Shown: positions 22,579-34,182 of the stretch, piece after piece
Layout: each line of letters starts with the position of its first letter
Position numbering within the stretch: the stretch's first letter is position 1
NCBI GenBank assembly: GCA_025201705.1
Contig: MU616574.1
Location: forward strand, 53,278-117,277
DNA: 64,000 bases
DNA from: Dissophora ornata
Lineage: Eukaryota; Mortierellomycota; Mortierellomycetes; Mortierellales; Mortierellaceae
Direction of reading: 5' to 3'
The notes under the pieces: generated by a model
The model's database searches: none
What the model was told of the DNA's origin: nothing
The model's input: only the letters and a program-made list of their open reading frames with translations
Made by a program: the position numbers and the translations under genes

Positions 22579-24999
22579 ATGCAGGAAACAATCTGCTTCC
22601 AGAACGACAACATACAGCCTGCGCAACGCAATCAGAGGCAATACATCCAGCAACGAATGCCGAAGACCACCCAAAATGCTCTCACCGACCATATTGGGCA
22701 ACTATCTGTCTCGGCCGAAGATTACGTCTTAGAGCCAAAACCACCATCTTCGCTCCTTTTTGCTGCGCTACCGCCGTTAGGATGGAACAGGCTTCCCCTG
22801 GAATGTCTCGAGATCATTGTCGAGACCCTTGACGACGACACTAGTACCCTTGCTGCTCTCCTGCAGGTCAACCGTCAATGCTTCTTCCTCGTGGTGCCGC
22901 GACTTTACCGCGACCCCTTCCAGAGGATCCGGGATTTATCCACACGTAATAGCAATGGCATCCGGCAATCCGCAAATGAAAACAAGATCCGATCATCACG
23001 AATAGATGCAAAAGCGCCTCCCACAAATCCGACCTCTGATCTACGGTTGCGCAACAGAGCTCGCTTTAATCTGGACATGGAGGATATCGACACCATTTTC
23101 ATGGATCGACTTCAGGCACGCGAGCATGCTTTGCTGAACACCTTGTTGTCAACAGTAGTTCAAGACCTTTGTGTTCGTTTCCCGGATGCAAGCATGCATT
23201 TCTTTCCAAGGCTTCACGATGTCGCGGCGGCGACAAAGACGGCTTCTACCAAAAAGAGCCTTTTTGATTTCGGACCTTACTTTCGACAAGTCACTTGGCC
23301 CAACGAGTGCTATCTCCGAAACCTCGTGGTTCTGGACCTTGAAAAGCTTTGTACGCGCAGTCCACGCAAAAAGGGACTTGCGAATACTTCTTGGAAATGG
23401 AACGAGCAGTTTGAGCGAGATCTACTGGCGACCACGGGCAAGGGCGCGATCTTTCAGAGGATGTACGCTCCTCCTTGGTGGGAAAAGAAGTTGACTGTAA
23501 TTGGAATCCTGGATTACTTGCAGCGGGGGATCTTGAATAAACCAGGCGCGGATAGGATCCAGAGTCTGAGAATCCCAATGCATCGGATGAGGACTTTTCT
23601 GCGGAGGCATGAGCGTGCCCCAGTACTACAGAGCAAGAGTTCAAGCACTGACGACATTGTGCAGCCGGAAGGATCGCGGGTGGCGGAGCAGCCACTTGAA
23701 GAGGAGATAGAATCAACTACCCTAAAGGGCGTCAACGAGAATCCTCATGATACCAACAGCTACATACCCGAGGATCGGAACACGCCCCCTCAAAACTCGG
23801 ATGAATCCGAGCGGCCCTATTGCTTTACCTTCAACAAACTGACAAACCTACACCGACTTGAGGTCTGTTACATGACTGAGAACAAATGCGATTGGGAGAC
23901 TCTCGACAGAGTCCTATGTACAATTCAGTGCGGAAACCACATTGGAAAATCAGATGACGCTATACAAAGGACCGGTGTTCGTCAGTTGAATCAGATCCGA
24001 GAACTTTCTATTCAGACCCAGTCAGCCCTCGAGGTTGGATTCACCAAAATTCTGAACTACTTTGAACATCTCGAGGTGTTGGAGCTCCAGTCTAATTGTT
24101 ATCAATACCGGCAATGGTTCTGGCATTGGGACCCAAAACTATGTTGCAATATCAAGGCGCTCCGGATGGGAACCAGTATGATGTACAGGGAGCACGCGGC
24201 AACCTTTGAGGATTTGGGTAGATTCATAAATCTGGAAGAGCTGCGAATTGTGGTCAACAATCCGCGCCAGTTCCAGTGGGTCATTGACGCAAAGAGAAAT
24301 GCCCTGCCACGTCGACAGCCGACAGGGTTAGAGATTATCCAGCCGGCTTTGTCTTGTCGCGGCGACGTTGACGTTCAGAGCAATCACTGTCTGCCAAAAC
24401 TCAAAAGGCTCGGGGTATCGATCACGGGAGAAAATCCGATCGCCTCGCTCAACAGCCTAACGGAAGCCTTTGGCAATCAGCTCGAGGAGTTCATTTTCCG
24501 CATGTCGTACTCTTCCGAAAGCGCCACATTTGTGCACTCGCTGCCTTGTCTTACCAAATTGGCTATCCGAGGCGATGTCCTCATCCGATTCGATTATGCA
24601 TCCTTGGTCCAGCAGTGCCCGATGCTCGAGCTGCTGGCACTCCAACACACGTACTACACACGATCTGAGCCCAATTTTGCAGACGACCAGGCCATAGTCG
24701 ATGCGCTAGTGAAGTTGACAAACCTTCGGTGCCTGTTTCTAGAAGGCATATGGTATCTCAACGATGACCACCTCTTGCAGCTTGCACAGGAGAGTCAGGC
24801 GCTGTATAAAATCGGTATCTATCTCTGCGACAACCTGACCTTGGAGGGTACCGAGAAGGCCGACACCATCCTGAGTAACCGTAAAGCAAAGTATCCTTTG
24901 AAGCGCAGGGGCGTCTATCGATTGCCAAAGACGATGTCGGACTTCATTGCAAAAGAGTTTTTGCGGCGATTAGCTTATTTTGGACACGAAGACGACTGA
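22579..24999 (+). CDS. F-box protein with leucine-rich-repeat tail
   Basis: Single exon, 806 residues. An F-box lies at about 76-118: NRLPLECLEIIVETLDD with LAALLQVNRQCFFLVVPRLYRDPF. This is the Skp1-binding module of SCF ubiquitin ligases. The rest is long and irregular. Residues about 340-405 are hydrophilic and low complexity. After that come leucine-rich segments (LTNLHRLEVCYM, FEHLEVLELQSNCY, LPKLKRLGVSIT, LPCLTKLAIRGD, CPMLELLALQHTY, LTNLRCLFLEGIWYLNDDHLLQLAQ) resembling the LRRs of FBXL-type substrate receptors. By analogy it would recruit a substrate for ubiquitination; the substrate is unknown. Such F-box/LRR genes are, as I recall, greatly expanded in Mortierella genomes. It is convergent with RIT1, 117 bases between stops. 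Confidence 0.85.
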   Translation: MQETICFQNDNIQPAQRNQRQYIQQRMPKTTQNALTDHIGQLSVSAEDYVLEPKPPSSLLFAALPPLGWNRLPLECLEIIVETLDDDTSTLAALLQVNRQCFFLVVPRLYRDPFQRIRDLSTRNSNGIRQSANENKIRSSRIDAKAPPTNPTSDLRLRNRARFNLDMEDIDTIFMDRLQAREHALLNTLLSTVVQDLCVRFPDASMHFFPRLHDVAAATKTASTKKSLFDFGPYFRQVTWPNECYLRNLVVLDLEKLCTRSPRKKGLANTSWKWNEQFERDLLATTGKGAIFQRMYAPPWWEKKLTVIGILDYLQRGILNKPGADRIQSLRIPMHRMRTFLRRHERAPVLQSKSSSTDDIVQPEGSRVAEQPLEEEIESTTLKGVNENPHDTNSYIPEDRNTPPQNSDESERPYCFTFNKLTNLHRLEVCYMTENKCDWETLDRVLCTIQCGNHIGKSDDAIQRTGVRQLNQIRELSIQTQSALEVGFTKILNYFEHLEVLELQSNCYQYRQWFWHWDPKLCCNIKALRMGTSMMYREHAATFEDLGRFINLEELRIVVNNPRQFQWVIDAKRNALPRRQPTGLEIIQPALSCRGDVDVQSNHCLPKLKRLGVSITGENPIASLNSLTEAFGNQLEEFIFRMSYSSESATFVHSLPCLTKLAIRGDVLIRFDYASLVQQCPMLELLALQHTYYTRSEPNFADDQAIVDALVKLTNLRCLFLEGIWYLNDDHLLQLAQESQALYKIGIYLCDNLTLEGTEKADTILSNRKAKYPLKRRGVYRLPKTMSDFIAKEFLRRLAYFGHEDD

Positions 25000-25116
25000 A
25001 TGCCTTGTCTATCTGCTCGGATATTAAACAAAAGAGAAATGAGAAAAGGGAAAAAGAAAAAAAGAGACAAAAAAAGAAAGAAAGAAAATATGATGTCTCC
25101 AAAGAGCTATTGTTTA

Positions 25117-27532
25117 TTACAATGTTTGCTGTTTGTACTTGGCTGGGGGAGGTTCACTTGGACTCATGAAGAACGTATTGATCATCTTCAGTGTTGCTCT
25201 TGAGGGTCGCGCGGCTAGGCGATGTGACATTATTTGAAAAAGTCGCCTCTGGATCGCCTCTTTGGTGGCCACTCTTTGTTGGTTGGCATTTGCGCCACAA
25301 TATTCGCCCGTCTGCTCGTCAAAGCATGACATCAAAAGCGCCAGCGTGATCCCCACAGAACGATCCATGCCTTGTTGGCAGTGAACCAAGATCTTCGTGC
25401 TGGCCCTCCTCATATCATCTTTTGCATCAAGTCTTGAGGCGTAGAACGACTCCATGGTCCTGACTGCAACGGGTATCATTTCCAACAACTGATGCTGGCC
25501 CTTTTTTCCTTCTGCGATTGGTAAATGCAAGTAGTAATACTCCTTGCCTCCTTCGACGCGGTCAGGCAGTTTTGTCTTTGATTCCTCTGAGGCTCTGCTT
25601 ATCGCCGCCAGCTGATGCTCCTGGATGATACATAGCGATGCCTGCGCTCCACCGATTCCTGTGCCGCCCAAAAGTGTCACCATCTGTGAGCCTTTCACGT
25701 CCTCGAACAGCGGATCTCGTTTGATCTCTGCAGCGCAATTAATGACCATATCGAAGCCTCCTTGCCAGCAGTCTGGTATCCTTGCGCTGGCATTATTCCC
25801 GATCCATAATGGACTAGGCGTGATCTCTGAGCAGAGTTCCATCGATGGCGTAACCAACATCTGCCCGGGCTTTCCATATTCTTGGCCGCTCTCCTTGCCG
25901 CCTTGCGCTGCTGCTTCATGAAGCTGGTGATGGTGCGATCTCCCCAACGAGATTTTCTTTGCTTCTAGGACAACCTCCCGTGCGCGCTCCTCACATTCTG
26001 CTGCCGTGATACCATCCTCTAGCAGGTATCCTTCATTCTCCCAGAACAAATCTGGAGTCAGTCCCTTGGACCACATTTCCTCATCGTCGCCAGACCCTTG
26101 GACGTACAGGTAGCCATCACACTCTTCCATCCCATCGGGAACGACTCTAGAGGCACTTAAACAAATGACAGGGAAGAAGGCTACTTCGCTGTAATCCGGC
26201 ATATCATCCCTCAAGAAAAAACTTTGAGGCGTGAACCATATCGGCCTGATGGGCTTTAGTAGACGCATCGTCAGCGGCGTCAGGTCAGTAAATCGCTACG
26301 CAGACAAACGATAGAGAATCAAGCAGTTGCGGAAAATGTCAGCGGAGTAAATACACACTCTAAGTTTACAGCAAGAGCCTTTCCTTCTTTAGTTACCAAG
26401 AGTTTCTGCGCAAAACCGGATATTTTATCCGCAATCTGCGCATGTTCTGAGCGAGAGATCTGACTGGGTAAGGAATGGTACCGCATGTCCCACCGCTCAC
26501 TATCCAACGAAGGCACGAGCAGCGATGACTCAGAACCATTTTCGAATGTGTTCACAGACTCGTTGGCAGTCACCGCTGCTGCCACAGAACCCGCGTCCTT
26601 CTGCACCGGAGCCAGAGTGACCTTCTGTTGCTTTAGCTTTGCCTGGCGTTGAAGAGCGCATTCGTGAACCGCGTTATTGATGGTGGCGCACCAGATTGGG
26701 ATTGTTTTCGAGAGAGCATCTGGCACCCTCTTGCCTTTCCTGGTTGAATCTACAACAATGCATCTATTATATCACGGAGGGGGGGTTTCAAAAAAATCAT
26801 GTAACGATTAGATGTGCTATTGCCACTTCGCTTTTTTTTAAGACTCCTTGCATGCTCACTGCTAATCATTACCCGCCATGATTTATGATGGCTGATATCA
26901 AATGAGGATTGTAACGTCGAAGGTTGAAATCCCAGCTGCCCGTGTGCCCGTCCGTTGATTTAAAGTATACCCCTGGTCTTTGGATCTTTTTGTTTGAAAG
27001 AGATCAATCAATAAAATCTGTTTGTTAAGTAATCGCCATTTTAGATCCACTCAACTGTAATGTCAAATAACCTCCATAGTGTGATACACTGTGTATGTGT
27101 GGGGGTCTTTTACCTTGGAAGGATGGACATACCATGTGCCACAACGTTCGTTAGCTTTTGAGAAAAGGCGGTAATAGGAAAATGGGATATCAGCTCATGG
27201 ACCTCAGTCTGATTCGCAATCAACGGAAACAGGTGGGATATGACGAAGCTGTAGCGTTTACTTACCGAAGACGGGGAAATGAGGATAAAGGTCCGCTATC
27301 TCGTTTACAAAGGCTGCATCTGCCTGAATCGACTTTAATCGATTCATCCTATATTATGAACCACAGAAAGAATATTAAGTCTTTGGGTGTGCTGAGCCCC
27401 TTCTGAGTGTGGCGAGTACAGATCAGTTACTGGGCGAAAAACGCATACGTACAGGTTCTTTGCATCGCGCCTCATGTCATCTCTATTACTTCCATTGGCG
27501 CTGATCTGCGTTGCGCGAATGCGACTTGCCAT
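25117..27532 (-). CDS. RIT1: Initiator tRNA 2'-O-ribosyl phosphate transferase
   Basis: Adds a ribosyl phosphate to A64 of initiator tRNA-Met, marking it against use in elongation (known for yeast Rit1; the family is confined to fungi and plants). Six exons: 27532..27453, 27348..27266, 27154..27114, 26985..26873, 26763..26355 and 26295..25117, giving 634 residues, all phases matching. Recognisable blocks in order: RDDMRRDAKN, NRLKSIQADAAFVNEIADL, NERCGTWYV, YFKSTDGHTGSWDFNLRR, CIVVDSTRKGKRVPDALSK, then TIPIWCATIN. Next come RPIWFTPQS with PVICLSASR and DGYLYVQGSGDDEEMWSKG. The C-terminal DUSP-like module has ILVHCQQGMDRSVGITLALL, with Cys548 and Arg554 in a C-X5-R arrangement. It is longer than yeast Rit1 (about 510), mainly through Ala/Val-rich and Gln/Gly-rich insertions. 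Introns are short and the third exon is only 41 nt. Confidence 0.94.
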
Positions 27533-27883
27533 GCTTGATCATATAATCGTTGTAAGTTGCGTTGGATCTATGAGCCAACTAACTCACTCGCGCTATTCGC
27601 CTTGGGAAATGGTGGCTGAAGGACTGAGATAATTTCGCCCAGCATCTCCGTACAACAACCATTGAAACATGCAGACGGCCGTTGCAGCGTCAGAACATTG
27701 ACCCATATATGACAAAGAAGTAGCTCTCGCAGCCTATGTCAACTCATTGAATTCATTCTAAAACGATCGCCGAGAAAACGCATGTATTGTTGTTCTGCTC
27801 CATCTGCCATCGCCTATCCAACAACACACCTTCGTTGACTCTGTGTTTAATCGCTGCAATGTTATTTTTTGGGAGAGGTTTCT
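27533..27883. other. Intergenic between RPT2 stop and RIT1 start
   Basis: 351 bases holding the RIT1 promoter and the RPT2 3' untranslated region. No coding frame, tRNA or repeat seen. Confidence 0.5.
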
Positions 27884-29704
27884 TTAAAGATAGAGTCCCT
27901 CAGGCGTGCCCTCGTTCTTCCTGTACAACACCTTCTCCTTGGCTTTCTTAAAGTCGTCCGCCTTGACCTTCATACGGCGTTCGCGCAATGCCAACAGACC
28001 TGCCTCTGTGCACACAGCCTTGATATCGGCTCCAGAGAGTTCGTCCTTTGACATCACAAATTCCTCCAAATCCACATCATCCGCAAGCTGCATGCGTCCA
28101 GTGTGAATATTAAAGATACGGCGCTTCGTCTTGACGTCGGGCATGGGGAACTCGATCTTGCGATCGATACGGCCAGGACGGATCAGTGCAGGATCCAGTG
28201 ACTCGATCTGATTCGTGGCCATAATCACCTTGACATCTCCTCGGGAATCGAAGCCGTCCAGCTGATTCAAAAGCTCCAGCATAGTTCTTTGAATTTCGCG
28301 CTCTCCACCAGAGTTGGAGTCGTATCTAAATGAAGTAGAAATCACGTTAATTAAATGCTGTTGTAATGGAAGGTGTAAGGAATAGTAGGCAGGGTCAAGA
28401 AACACCGTCTTTACCTCTTGGTGCCAATGGCGTCGATTTCGTCAATAAACACAATTGATGGTGCGTTCTCTTCTGCAACTCTGAACAGCTCTCGGACCAA
28501 CTTGGGTCCATCTCCGAGATACTTTTGAATCAGCTCTGATCCCACAACACGCAAGAAGGTGGCCGATGTCTGATTAGCAACAGCCTTGGCGAGCAGGGTC
28601 TTGCCTGTTCCGGGCACACCGTACAAAATGACACCCTTAGGAGGCTTAACTCCCATATCCTCATACAGCTCAGGGTGGGTCAAAGGCAGCTCGACAGCCT
28701 CCTTGATCTCCTGAATCTGAGCCTCCAAGCCACCAATATCTGCATACGATTCTGTCGGCGCCTTTTCGAGTTTCATGACGCTAACCATGGGATCAGCATC
28801 GTCTTGGAGAACACCGATGACGGACATTGTCTACAAGAGCGGGCGCCAGGGAAGATGGTTAGTTTACGGCTGCTTCCTGTTCAGTAGAAAGGTTAATATT
28901 CAGTCTTGCGCTATATACCTTGTGATGAAGCAAAATTGAGCATCCAGGCTCAAGCAAATCTTTATCCACGAATGAAAGAATGCTGACATAGTACTCAGGC
29001 CCATTACTTGTCGAAATGATGGCATGGTCGTCATCGATAATTTCCTCAAGCGTGCCGACGCTCATAGGCGTGCCTCGAAGATCATCCACTTTGGATCGCT
29101 CCTCCAGTGTCTTTTCCTCCTGAGGCTTTAGTCTCTCCTGATTCACTACAAACTCTTCCTCCATCAGCAAATAATCCTTGATGCGCTCCATTTTAAGCAT
29201 CTTAAGTCGGCAGCGAGTCGTTGGGAAGACTTAAAAAAAGGAACGTCGAGGAAATTTGAGAAGGTTCACGTTAGTCTGGATGAACACTAGACATGGCTTT
29301 CATTTGACACGCCAAGGTCCATCCACGTTGTTCAGCGTACCGGCAGGAAGTTTTGACGACGCATCAGGCCCCTTCCTCATCTTCTTCTTTCCAACGCGGG
29401 TGGGCAGTGGGGGCTCCCACTTCTTCTTTGGCTCCTTCTCCTACATATGCCCAAGACATTGGAGTGTAAGTTGACGGGTCGAGAGAGTCGAATTGTGAAT
29501 AGAAAATCATAGCGGGAGGGGAGATGGTACGTACATCTTTCTTCTGGTTCTTGTTGGAGTTTGGCGGTTGTGATTGTTGGTTACCCTAGGAGAGGTCAAA
29601 ACAAGCACAGCAGGAAGATTAGCGCCGCGTTCCGTAGAAACAAACCTCATGCCTTTCGGAGATCCCATTGTACTCCAATGTCGCAATGAACACTTGTTTA
29701 CCAT
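27884..29704 (-). CDS. RPT2: 26S proteasome regulatory ATPase subunit Rpt2 (PSMC1)
   Basis: AAA+ ATPase of the proteasome base that unfolds substrates and opens the 20S gate. Six exons: 29704..29702 (the ATG alone), 29585..29535, 29440..29341, 29229..28919, 28830..28415 and 28325..27884, giving 440 residues, the same length as I recall for human PSMC1. The N-terminus [10 protein letters not shown] keeps Gly2, the N-myristoylation site known in Rpt2. Then come [13 protein letters not shown], a coiled coil ([14 protein letters not shown]) and the OB domain ([20 protein letters not shown]). The ATPase domain has Walker A GVPGTGKT, Walker B IVFIDEID, and the arginine-finger region [10 protein letters not shown]. 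The C-terminus EGTPEGLYL ends in a HbYX motif (Leu-Tyr-Leu) that docks in the 20S alpha-ring pocket. Very highly conserved; identification certain. Confidence 0.98.
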
Positions 29705-29992
29705 GACGACTGGGTATGCTTCAAGCGTGAGTTATTGGTGGTAGTTTTGCTTTTACGTTGTTGGGTCGATGTGGATGCAAGTTTGATGGGAAGAGCAAGA
29801 GCCAACAGAACAGGGCAAGCATGCATTGTAACGCGTGGACGCATGAAGCGTCTTTGAGGTGACGTATGCGTGAATCGTCAATTATGGATTATTGTCAATT
29901 AGAAGGGGCTCATGAGAGCTGCCCAACACCCCAAAAATGAATGCTTGCACAATTTTATATACACAAATGGTATCCTAAGCTGATCTACGCGT

Positions 29993-30867
29993 CTATTCAT
30001 CGTCGCTGGGAACACCATCAGACTCATCATCATCGTCCTCTGCGGCAATATCTTTCAGATCCTATCAAATAAAAAGTGTCGTATGGTGGTCAGCATCAGG
30101 CATAGAAAATTTCGCATTCTAACATAGTATCATTAACTACTTACAAACTGAGATCCCAATGCAGCACGCTCCAGGTAGTCTTTCACTCCCTGGTGAGTAT
30201 CACTTGGAGCAATATCCACTGGCTTCTGCTTCTGCTTATTGAGCGCTGCGCCAGCAACGGAAAGGGTAGTCAAATCAGTATACGGCCTTTCCTTATAACA
30301 GACAGCGACGTCCAGTTCTCCGTGAAGAATGTCTCTTCTTACAATTGAGGGATGCGCCCTGCGCGACAAGAAGCTTAACCATCCCCAGGGCCACATCGGG
30401 ATCATTGTAGGCTGCAGCCTTGTGCAATGGCGTATCTCCTTCAATGCGGTTTGCGACATTCACCTTGATGCCGTCAAAATAAAGAAGAATCTCTAAGCAC
30501 TCTGTTGAGGCATTGTGCGCTCTACATCATGGTCGCATAGAAAGTCGGGTCAGGAACTGCAGCGCATCATAGAAGGTGAGAAAACTGTATGGCCGTCTAG
30601 TTGGCCCAGGTCGGGTTCAAGACATACGCATTGTGAAGGGCAGTGTTGCCGAGTCCATCAGCGTAGTTCACATCAAAGGTCGTTGATTCGGAAGAGAGAA
30701 CCTCCTCAAGCATTTCGAGATTGTCGCTTTTGCATGCAGCCATCAAGAGCTCATCTATAGTGCAACAACGATGCTGTATCATCAGGGGAATGTACTTCGT
30801 TTGTCAGAGCGATGCCATGTATACAAGAAATAAAAAGCATACTGTTGCTTGCTCCGTCGTCGGACAT
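29993..30867 (-). CDS. Small ankyrin-repeat protein with acidic tail
   Basis: Five exons, 30867..30843, 30754..30628, 30521..30343, 30245..30145 and 30061..29993, give 166 residues with consistent phases. The N-terminus reads MSDDGASNNELLMAACKSDN. Three to four ankyrin repeats follow: LEMLEEVLSS with DGLGNTALHNAAHNASTECL, then IEGDTPLHKAAAYNDPDVAL with GMVKLLVAQGASL, and KQKPVDIAPSD. The protein ends in an acidic tail (AAEDDDDESDGVPSDDE). Size, repeat order and tail resemble the uncharacterised nuclear/cytosolic yeast protein YCR051W; no catalytic domain is present, so it is probably a binding adaptor. The splice sites are GTATGC..TATAG, GTATGT..GTAG, GTAAGA..GCAG and GTAAGT..ATAG. Function unknown beyond protein binding. 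Confidence 0.85.
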
Positions 30868-31039
30868 GTTGAATAGAGAATGAGACAGTAAAAGAAGAAT
30901 AAGCTGTCAAGATGTAGTTGCTGGCAAACAAAAAGAAAGGGGTGCAACGGCCACAGCCCTGCTCAGACAGAACAAAAGTCACAGCAAAGACCTCTCGATG
31001 AAAGTATATTACAAACTTGGATGTCTTCATCGGACTATA

Positions 31040-32814
31040 TTACAAGGTATCCATGGTCTTGACGCGCCGTAAGCGGTTGGCCCTCCAGCTGAAATATGCC
31101 CAGGACGAGACACCGAGCGCACCAAGAGTCATTGCCCCGCCTGCTGTCAAGGTGACAGGCAGATATGAGATATTTGGTCGAGTGATGTCCAGCAAGAATC
31201 CTGCAAGAGGGGCTCCTCCAATCATGCCAAGGCCGCCAGCCGCATACATCAGTCCAATAGTGGATGCGATTTTCTTTGTTCCAAAGGATTCTGCCACAGC
31301 AACAGGGACCAGGGACACATAACCGCCAGCAAAGAACCCAAATGTAAGTCCCATAATCAATAGCGCACCAAATGACCGGGAAACAGTCCAAACAACCAGC
31401 ACTGCAAACGCAGTACACCATGAGCAGAGGAGCAGGATCTTGGCATTGGAAACGTAGTCAGAAACCAAGCCGAGCAGGATCCTTCCCGCGAACGATGCCC
31501 CGTTGGAGAGACCCAAAATTAAAGCACCTCTTTCAGCCGAGACGCCAATGAACACAGCATAGGCTATGTGACCATGTAACAAGATCCGGCGTTTGGTTAG
31601 ATTCTAAACTTGCCTTTACCTGGTAACAGAAGCTGGTGTTACCAAAACGAGAGACTTACTTTGCATGTAATACAATGGAATAAGGACGCCAATCGAAGCC
31701 GCCAACTCCGCCAAGGACAGGGACAGGAATTGTGGATCCTTGAACACTTTCAAAGCCTCAAAGAACGAAGGTTGTTTTTCCTCAGTTTTCTCCACAAGCT
31801 CAGAGTCGAGCTCCTCAGCTTTTTCAGTACTGGAAGTCGTGCTAGGCATGGACTGACCAATTTCAATATGCTCCTTGCTCTCAACAATGACAAGGCTTGC
31901 TCCGCCACTAAATACGGAATCGTATCGACAGCCCATGGGTATCACGAGTGAGCTAGCGCACATGCCATTCCAAAACGGCAGCCAGTCCAAGCTTCATGTC
32001 GAAACGCACGACTTACCATACGACAAAACAGAGAAGGGCAAGGATACGGAGTGTCCAGTATATACCAGTCTTCTCAATAAGAGTGTTGGTCACCGGCGCA
32101 AGAATCAAGCCGCCTGCGCCGACACCAGAAACGGCCAATCCTGTGGCGAGACCACGCTTCTTGGTAAAGTAATGAGATGGCACCGCAATGGCAGGGTAAT
32201 AGACCAGAGATGCTCCGATGCCAAAGAGCACGCCTTGGGTGAGGTATAATTGCCAGAGCTAGTCGCGCGAATTCACCTATGTCAATACTCTGCATAGGAT
32301 ATTTCAGGTAGATACAACTGTATCGTCATGGATGTCAGCATACCTGCTTTGAAAAGGAAGCAAGGATAAAGGACAGGGTCATGACGAGTGTGCCAGTGAT
32401 GGCTGTAATTCGAAACCCGAAGCGATCGGCCACAATGCCTGCTAGGAACCCGGCCAAGTAGGTCACAGCGGATCCTGTTGTACCGACAAAGGCGATGGAA
32501 GATGCAGTGGCGTCGGGGTAGATGATTTGATAGTGCAACTCAAATATCCCGAAGATATATTCCGTGGGTGCAAAAGCAATGGAGTGGATCAAAAAGGACC
32601 CAAATACAATAAGCCATGCTCGAGGACCACCGTCCCTAGGCACAGTGGATGCTACTTTATCGGTCGATGGCGGAGTAGCATCAGGAAATACGGCAGCTTC
32701 ACCCGTGATGATGGTTATTAGAGAAGGAGCACCGGTGATTGCTACAGGTAGATCGATGCCTGTGATCGATGTGTCTACGAGCGTCGGCGTGGGGTTTTCA
32801 AGTGTAGCGTTCAT
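31040..32814 (-). CDS. MFS transporter, monocarboxylate-porter-like (MCH/SLC16 type)
   Basis: Predicted 509-residue 12-helix carrier. Four exons: 32814..32344, 32258..32017, 31952..31660 and 31563..31040, phases consistent. The hydrophilic N-terminus is Thr/Pro-rich, then RDGGPRAWLIVFGSFLIH matches the family's first-helix D-G-G-x-x-x-W block. FGIFELHY and AGIVADRFGFR (the loop 2-3 motif) follow, with YYPAIAVPSHYFTKKRGLATGLAVSG, the typical A-x-x-YF-x-K-R-x-L-A-x-G motif. The central cytosolic loop is acidic (EKAEELDSELVEKTEEKQPS). The second half contains GRILLGLVSDYV, GFFAGGYVSLVPVAVAE and GLGMIGGAPLAGFLLD. Fungal MCH proteins include riboflavin and other carriers and are often not monocarboxylate transporters, so the substrate is open. 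The start at 32814 is the first ATG; frame continues upstream without one. Confidence 0.9.
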
Positions 32815-34182
32815 TGTAGAGATAATGAGAGCGAAACAGGCGCAAAGAGTTAGAGATCTAAGCAACGGTTTGGAAACGAACAAGGACGACTGCAGTAGAT
32901 CAGGCTACTTTGAGATCGAAGATTATAAAAGGGGAATGAGAGACGTCCAGGAGCCTTTGTAACGAAATGGAAAGCAAACACAGAAAGACACATAAACAGG
33001 ATAGAGTGTGGAAAAGGAAGTGAAAATTGCCATATTCAGTAGACTAGGCCAATGGCCCCACGACCCGACCCGAGGATGGATCGTGGATGTGTTAAGGTTT
33101 AGTGCTTCCCTATCAGCGATAGGAATGCAGGATGGGGAGCCTGTGCAGGTGCAGCCAGCCCTAGAGTTTAGCTCGGTGTTGTGGCGGCGATTCGGCTGTT
33201 ACTCCTGCTACATGTATGACTCTAAATGATGAAAGGGAAGTGAAAACCCATTCGATCTGTGTCTTTTATGAAGTTGACTCAAGCACAAACAAACACCTTC
33301 AAACATCCACATTCAGCACTGAATTTCTTCAAAGGGTCCACTGAAAGGCGCTGCCCTTGCACTTTTTCTCTTCTCCTGACCATCCTCCCAGAACAAGGAG
33401 CAGCGCACTGCTCCTGACTCTGTCAGGGTGTAATTTTGAATTTACCATCTCTCTCCGAACCAGGTCTAGACATCTTGGATCACTTCCGTTAAAGGCAAGC
33501 AAACACGAAAGTACGGTCAACCAAACATCTACTCCCAAAAACATACCGTATTCCCAAAGAAAAAAGAAGGTTCCCTTCCGCGTGATATTTTGTTGAGAAT
33601 AGGGCGAATAGGGGACTTTTCTTTTGGAAGAGAACCTCACCGGAACCCTGTTTTCTATCACCGCTTTGTGCGGTCTTTCTCTCCGATCGCGTCCATTCTC
33701 CAAAGAGTGGCATGGCGCAAAATCAACAGCATAGCCATGACAAGCAAATCAAACTAAAATAGAGCAATGCACAGTATGTACACTGTAGACCATTTTTTTC
33801 CCATCATACATGCCCAGAGATATCCTCTATGTGGAGTACCTGTGCGCCCACGTCTCTGATTAATGTTGACACCCCGCTGTCCCGCACAATTGCTGCTGCA
33901 CAACCCTCTGTTGGACGCGCGCGCCCAACCTACGAGTGTGTGAAAGCTCATCCATGTCCTACAACACATTTCACAAATTTCCTGGTGACTTGACCCTCAG
34001 CTACCGCAGTAACTTGGGCGACAATGGCTTATGAAAAATCGCTACATTTCCTGTCTTTGGGTCCTTTTCACGAATTTATTTTGAAGACAGCGCTAAGCTA
34101 ATATGGTACAATTGAGAGTTGTCTTCGCGGAAGCTTGCAAACATCAGAGCAAGCTGTTTCGACGGATGTATCCAGCACCACT
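32815..34182. other. Intergenic, MCT-like promoter and PLB 3' flank
   Basis: About 1.4 kb without a supported gene. It contains a short perfect hairpin (GGAGCAG-CGCA-CTGCTCC near 33396-33413) of unknown meaning. The open frames at 33329-33969 lack domains. A proximal A-rich patch lies at 33539-33566. Confidence 0.45.
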
